From the NCBI GenBank assembly GCA_900491605.1, contig UESW01001600.1, forward strand, positions 33,263-97,262: a DNA stretch of 64,000 nucleotides, read 5' to 3'. This stretch comes from Calamus simplicifolius. Taxonomy: Eukaryota > Streptophyta > Magnoliopsida > Arecales > Arecaceae. How positions within the stretch are numbered: the stretch's first letter is position 1; each line of letters starts with the position of its first letter. The position numbers and the translations under genes are program-made. Positions 60,060 to 64,000 of the stretch are shown here, one piece after another. The notes under the pieces are model-generated. The model made no database searches. It was not told the origin of the DNA and saw only the letters and a program-made list of their open reading frames with translations.

Positions 60060-63000
60060 GGGGGGGGGGGCGGTGGCTTGCAGTTTTATTGAACTGAAGC
60101 GTCTGAAATGGTGAAAATAATAACATAATGTCAGGAGACTTGTACATCTGGAAATGATTACCTCTAGTGAGGTTTTTTCTGGCTTCTACAAATGCATTGT
60201 CCAAATTTATCTCACTTCCTGTGGGGCTTAAAAGGGGGTTGCTTCATTCTAGCAATTCAGTTGTCTTTACAGCTAGCAACTGTAATATTTGCCTTTGTTT
60301 TCCTTCTGCTGGTGTTTTCTGTATGTCTTATAGAAATCTTAGCTTTAGTTATTGTTCATGCCATTCTATTCGATATTTAGAAAGAAGAAATTATCGGAAT
60401 CATCACTTCTAAGAATGTCATGGTGATAAGTTGTCAAACACAGAATTTCCTTTCAGGTGATAATTTTCTTAATAAACAGCTTTTAAGTGATGCTCTTAGC
60501 CAAAGATGGCCAATGGAGTGATTTTATATTTTCTGGTCATGAAGTCACTCTCCCTCAAATGAGTCAGAGGTCCCTTTTATGGAAATATTTGTTGAGGCGG
60601 CAAGTGAATTGAAAAAATTGCTTGCTTATTGGGATGAAATGCACTGTGGATAGCCACTTGTATCTTCGTTGAATAGGGGCATGACTTTCAGGAAACAAAT
60701 TAAAGCATCAAGCAAAGCTTTGTCGTGCTAATGAAATGGTGCATTCCCATCAAAAGAGGGGTTTGGAACAGTGAAATCCTTTTAGGAAAGTCAGTAGCTC
60801 AGGTCCTTGACCATCTTACCCTGTCTTCAGTGGTAAATGCTCTGTTATGATTTTCTTTTTTGATCTAAGTGATCATCATTCACCCATCAAACAGGGAAAA
60901 AAATGAGATTGGACGGTGAAATCTAAATTAACATGTGATCAATTGTTGTGAAACTCAAGCACACATTTATATACAAGGCACATCCATTTGCAAGCAGTGA
61001 ATATTCTTCTAATTGATTTTTTATATTATCCAAGCAGTTATCTCTTTCTAACCCCCTTTTTTTTTTGTGTGTGTGTATAACAGTGGATAAAATAAAAGCT
61101 TTGCAGCACTACAAGTTCAGCTTGGCTTTTGAGAATTCAAATGAGGAGGATTATGTTACTGAAAAATTCTTTCAATGTCTTGTTGCGGGTAAGATTATCG
61201 CCTTGCTTTATCTATGTATATTTTGGCGACTTTTGGAAATTTACGCTTCTGAGTCTGAACCATCACAGCTACTTCTTAACAAGTTTTAGGGTTTTCCCCT
61301 TTCCCTTGTCAAGTTGTCATACTTGCACTTCATTTTTTTTCTTCAGTGTGTTGTGAAATATGTTAGCTGACTACTATTTGCCCCTTCTCCTCCCTGTTCA
61401 GTTTTATCATCTATCATTAATATGTTTCTTTATTTTTTCCCCCCTATTTCTTTTTTTATTTTTCTTTTGTTTCATTCTCTTTTTTTTTTTTAATCTATTG
61501 TTAAAAGAGTTAGATAACTTCTAGGGAAAAAGATTGACCTTGAACAATTTATGCTGGACTTTCTTGGATCCTTAATAGCTGAAAAAGTCTAATTCGTATT
61601 GGATGGTAAATGAGAGTAAGAACAAATTCAAATTTCTTTTTTCTTTGGATGAAAGATGACTATGGTAGAAGGAATAAGCAGAGGCTTTGTACTTACATTC
61701 TTGAACACAAATTGGGCAAGACCTCAAAGGTTACATGCCACCACCATGACTGGGTCATTGCTAGGAGTTGCATAGTTAATATGTCAAAACTCTTGGAGAG
61801 AAAATCTTCAATTGTATGGATAGACCTTGTGTTTGGAAGGGTATAACTAAATTTAGCCATCAATAACAACTAAACAATTAGGGAGAGAAAAGGACGCCTG
61901 TATCCAAATCTTGTGTAGGACTTCTTTGTAGTGGCAACTTTGTGGTAAGTTCATCTTTTCCTGGGCTGTCACAGAAAAATAAATAAGAACACGGAAATCT
62001 CTTGACTTAAAGCTTTCTGAAGCCGAAGCTATAGTTTGATCTGAAAATAAGCACATATGATTTAACTTATTTTCTGACCTGCTAAAATTCCTTAATAAAG
62101 GAAAACCAACTGTAGATGTAATCATAAACCCAAATTCAAGTAATATGTTTTGGGCCCTCATAAACCAACTGCTGTTTTCTACTGCCCAGCAAATTTTTTC
62201 TTCCCCGTGCAGTCAATTGTAAAAGAAACAATTTCAAGTTTTGAAAAATTCTGTAGCTTGATACTATTATCCCATTCAAGTAGAGTCGCACAAACAGTCA
62301 GAGTGTGCCTTAATTTTTCTGATATAAAAATTTTATCTTCATTTAGTTCAAAGTTAAAACATGATCATGGCTTCCTGTAACATAAATGCTGCTTTTACCC
62401 AGTTTTTTCCCCCAATATTGATATTTTTGCAGGAACTGTCCCTGTTGTAGTTGGTGCACCTAATATCCAGGATTTTGCACCTTCTTCTGGTTCAGTTTTG
62501 CATATCAAAACGCTTGATGATGTTGCCTCAGTTGCTAAGACCATGAAATACCTTTCATCAAATCCTGATGCTTATAATAGGTCACTAAGGTAATATTTTT
62601 ATAACTTGTCTTGCAAATTGTTGCTATAGCATTTTAGTCTACTATCAAAGTTTTGAAATAGTAGTGGATATGTTGTAACATGGATAGAGATGCCAGTGGT
62701 GAAGTAAATTCCCATTTTTATCTTCTGTTGTCGTCTTGTCAATTAGTGGTTGTATTATTTGGAATATTTAGAAATGAAACTATGGTGCCCTTGGAGTAAT
62801 TATTTGCAAGAGCTAGCATCTCATTCTTGTAGTTTTTGGCTCTCAATGAAATGTACGAATGTATAATTCTTCTACTATTAAAACAATGCCGAGGAAAATG
62901 AAGAGATGGAAATTTTGGTAAAAGTGTTAGAAAATCAGTAATATAACATGTGAAATACCTTTAATAAAATGTCATAATATGTTGAATTATTATTATTTTT

Positions 63001-64000
63001 CTAAAAAATATGTACATTGGAGTAATGAGTAGTCTATGAGCAATTCGTCTAAAATATGTAGAAAAGAACAATGAAATAGATTGGATCGGTTTGCTCATGT
63101 GCTGTTGAGGGATATCAAAAATAATGTCCAAAAACTTTAGCACCAATTTTTTTTAATTTTCATTTTGATCTTTGATGGCATGTCTGCGCTATGTTTATCA
63201 TAACTATATTGTTTATTCTTGTCATTTTGAGAGTATTGCCAAATCCAACTTTTCTTTAGCATGTTGTTGCTTGCTAAACCAAAATATCAGGCTACCACCT
63301 AATGAAATAATAGTGTATGCCATTAGAATTTTGATTTGCATGTCCTTTTGCAGATGTTCACTCAAGGTTCATACAACTTCATGGTGATTTGAAATCCACT
63401 TGCCTGAAAAGGACTCCATTCAGAAATTATTGTTTATTGTTATTAGATATTCCAAAGTTGAATGAGTATAATCTACTCTCTTCTTCCTTTCTGTCATATC
63501 TTCCCTCCACTTATAAGTCATTTTTACCAGCTTGAATATGTGGACTTTACGAGAATAATGGATATACTTGGAAATGTATAAAGTTTTAGAGAGATTTTTA
63601 GGTCTCTTGTAATTCTGAAATTGCTGTCTTGTAACTCAAAATATATATAGGGCGAGCATTATTGGTGCAACGGTAAGATTGTTCTATCATGATCCAGAGG
63701 TTACAGGGTTGAAAGATGAAAATAACCTCTTTATTCGTGGAGTTAAGTCTGCATATATCTGACCCTTCTCAGGCCTTATAATGGCGGGAATCTCATGCAC
63801 TAGGCTGCTCTATCTTCAAACTTAAAATAGGTACCTAACTGTTTTTTACTTGTCCTTCAGTTGGAAGTATGACGGGCCATCTGATTCTTTCAAGGCACTT
63901 GTGGATATGGCAGCAGTGCATTCATCTTGCCGTCTATGCATTCATCTTGCAACAAAGATCCGAGAAAGAGAAGAAATGACCACCAGGTTTCGAAAACGCC
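54299..64000 (+). CDS. FUT11: N-glycan core alpha-1,3-fucosyltransferase (GT10), partial, frameshift in exon 1
   Basis: The exons are 54299-54600, 58312-58472, 59655-59896, 61084-61188, 62433-62589 and 63861 to beyond the window; all introns are GT-AG and the phases agree. The enzyme adds alpha-1,3-fucose to the innermost GlcNAc of N-glycans in the Golgi. Exon 1 gives a type II anchor (residues 17-33, LLPFFVGLVVVGELVFL) after an Arg patch. Then WLQREDAVAYSRDF, exon 2 SCSVGCIFGFG, exon 3 TTSLSSDVPVGYFSW and NCGAQNFRLQALE, exon 4 FSLAFENSNEEDYVTEKFF (the GT10 motif), exon 5 VPVVVGAPN, exon 6 FKALVDMAAVHSSCRLC. About 370 of some 510 residues are in the window. In exon 1 the anchor and the catalytic part are in different frames (one base missing near 54459-54462). 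The other exons are intact. Confidence 0.85.
54601..58311 (+). other. Intron 1 of the fucosyltransferase gene (3.7 kb)
   Basis: AT-rich non-coding sequence with no repeat or gene that I can name. A GGTTGGGTGGGGGGGAGGGG patch lies near 58215. The donor is GTCGCT, a weak GT site, but the frame and the family alignment both require the break here. Confidence 0.6.
60001..60070. repeat. Poly-T followed by poly-G tract in intron 3
   Basis: About 57 bases that are nearly all T (with two C interruptions) are followed directly by a run of about 12 G. The ORFs that cross it are artefacts of the homopolymer. The tract length is unlikely to be exact. Confidence 0.85.
63650..63822 (+). mobile_element. 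Au-like SINE in intron 5
   Basis: A tRNA-like head (TGGTGCAACGG at 63663-63673 fits the pol III A box; GGTTGAAAGAT at 63707-63717 is a mutated B box) is followed by the Au SINE body phrases CTGCATATATCTGACCC, CAGGCCTTATAATGGCGGGA and CTCATGCACTAGG. These are clear relatives of the plant Au SINE consensus. It is sense to the host gene. Several diverged bases indicate an old insertion. It is not a tRNA gene, since the body continues past the tRNA part. Confidence 0.75.

Noticed and set aside
59815..60204. Minus-strand ORF with a long Lys run
   Set aside because: It is the complement of the poly-T tract in a fucosyltransferase intron. It is low complexity and overlaps a real exon.
63650..63720. 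Possible tRNA gene
   Set aside because: It has an A-box-like and a degenerate B-box-like stretch, but no full cloverleaf, and the Au SINE body follows. It is scored as a SINE.

Overview
The window is plant nuclear DNA. Spliced genes with introns of several kilobases, abundant Copia LTR retrotransposons primed by initiator tRNA-Met, an Au-like SINE, an RTE-type LINE fragment and a GC-rich first exon in one gene all point to a large, repeat-rich plant genome. The style suggests a monocot, possibly a palm, but this is inference and the species is not proven.

Left half (0-33.3 kb): retrotransposons. A complete 10.2-kb Copia element (element 1, + strand, 494-10694) has 1.4-kb LTRs, a perfect AAATC target duplication and broken gag-pol. 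It also has an extra 3' ORF, the layout of the Sirevirus/Maximus lineage. After about 2.7 kb of AT-rich intergenic DNA comes a tandem pair of smaller Copia copies (elements 2a and 2b, 13441-22558), arranged LTR-internal-LTR-internal-LTR. The shared middle LTR is shortened and carries an inverted block. A 374-base run of N hides the right end of this array. Beyond the gap lies a second Sirevirus-like element (element 3, minus strand, to 33298) with the same gene order as element 1, including the extra 3' ORF.

Middle (33.3-40 kb): a decayed minus-strand ORF of the 'putative gypsy-type transposon' kind, two long inverted-repeat structures (one enclosing a LINE RTE fragment), and AT-rich intergenic DNA.

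Right half (40-64 kb): two host genes on the + strand. The first (40199-50927, five exons) encodes a COR27-like cold/clock regulator of about 266 residues. Its promoter holds an exact evening element between two ACGT-core motifs, and its 7.7-kb third intron holds an antisense solo LTR. The second (54299 to beyond 64000, six exons seen) encodes an N-glycan core alpha-1,3-fucosyltransferase (GT10, FUT11/FucTA type). Its first exon needs a one-base frameshift correction, and an Au-like SINE sits in its fifth intron. The two genes have no obvious functional link.

I found no CRISPR array, bacterial operon or clear new defence-type system. The most unusual structure is a cluster of GAGTCGACTC-type palindromes that occurs in the LTRs of both Sirevirus-like elements and again between pol and the extra 3' ORF. 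It may be a second cis-regulatory module for that ORF.
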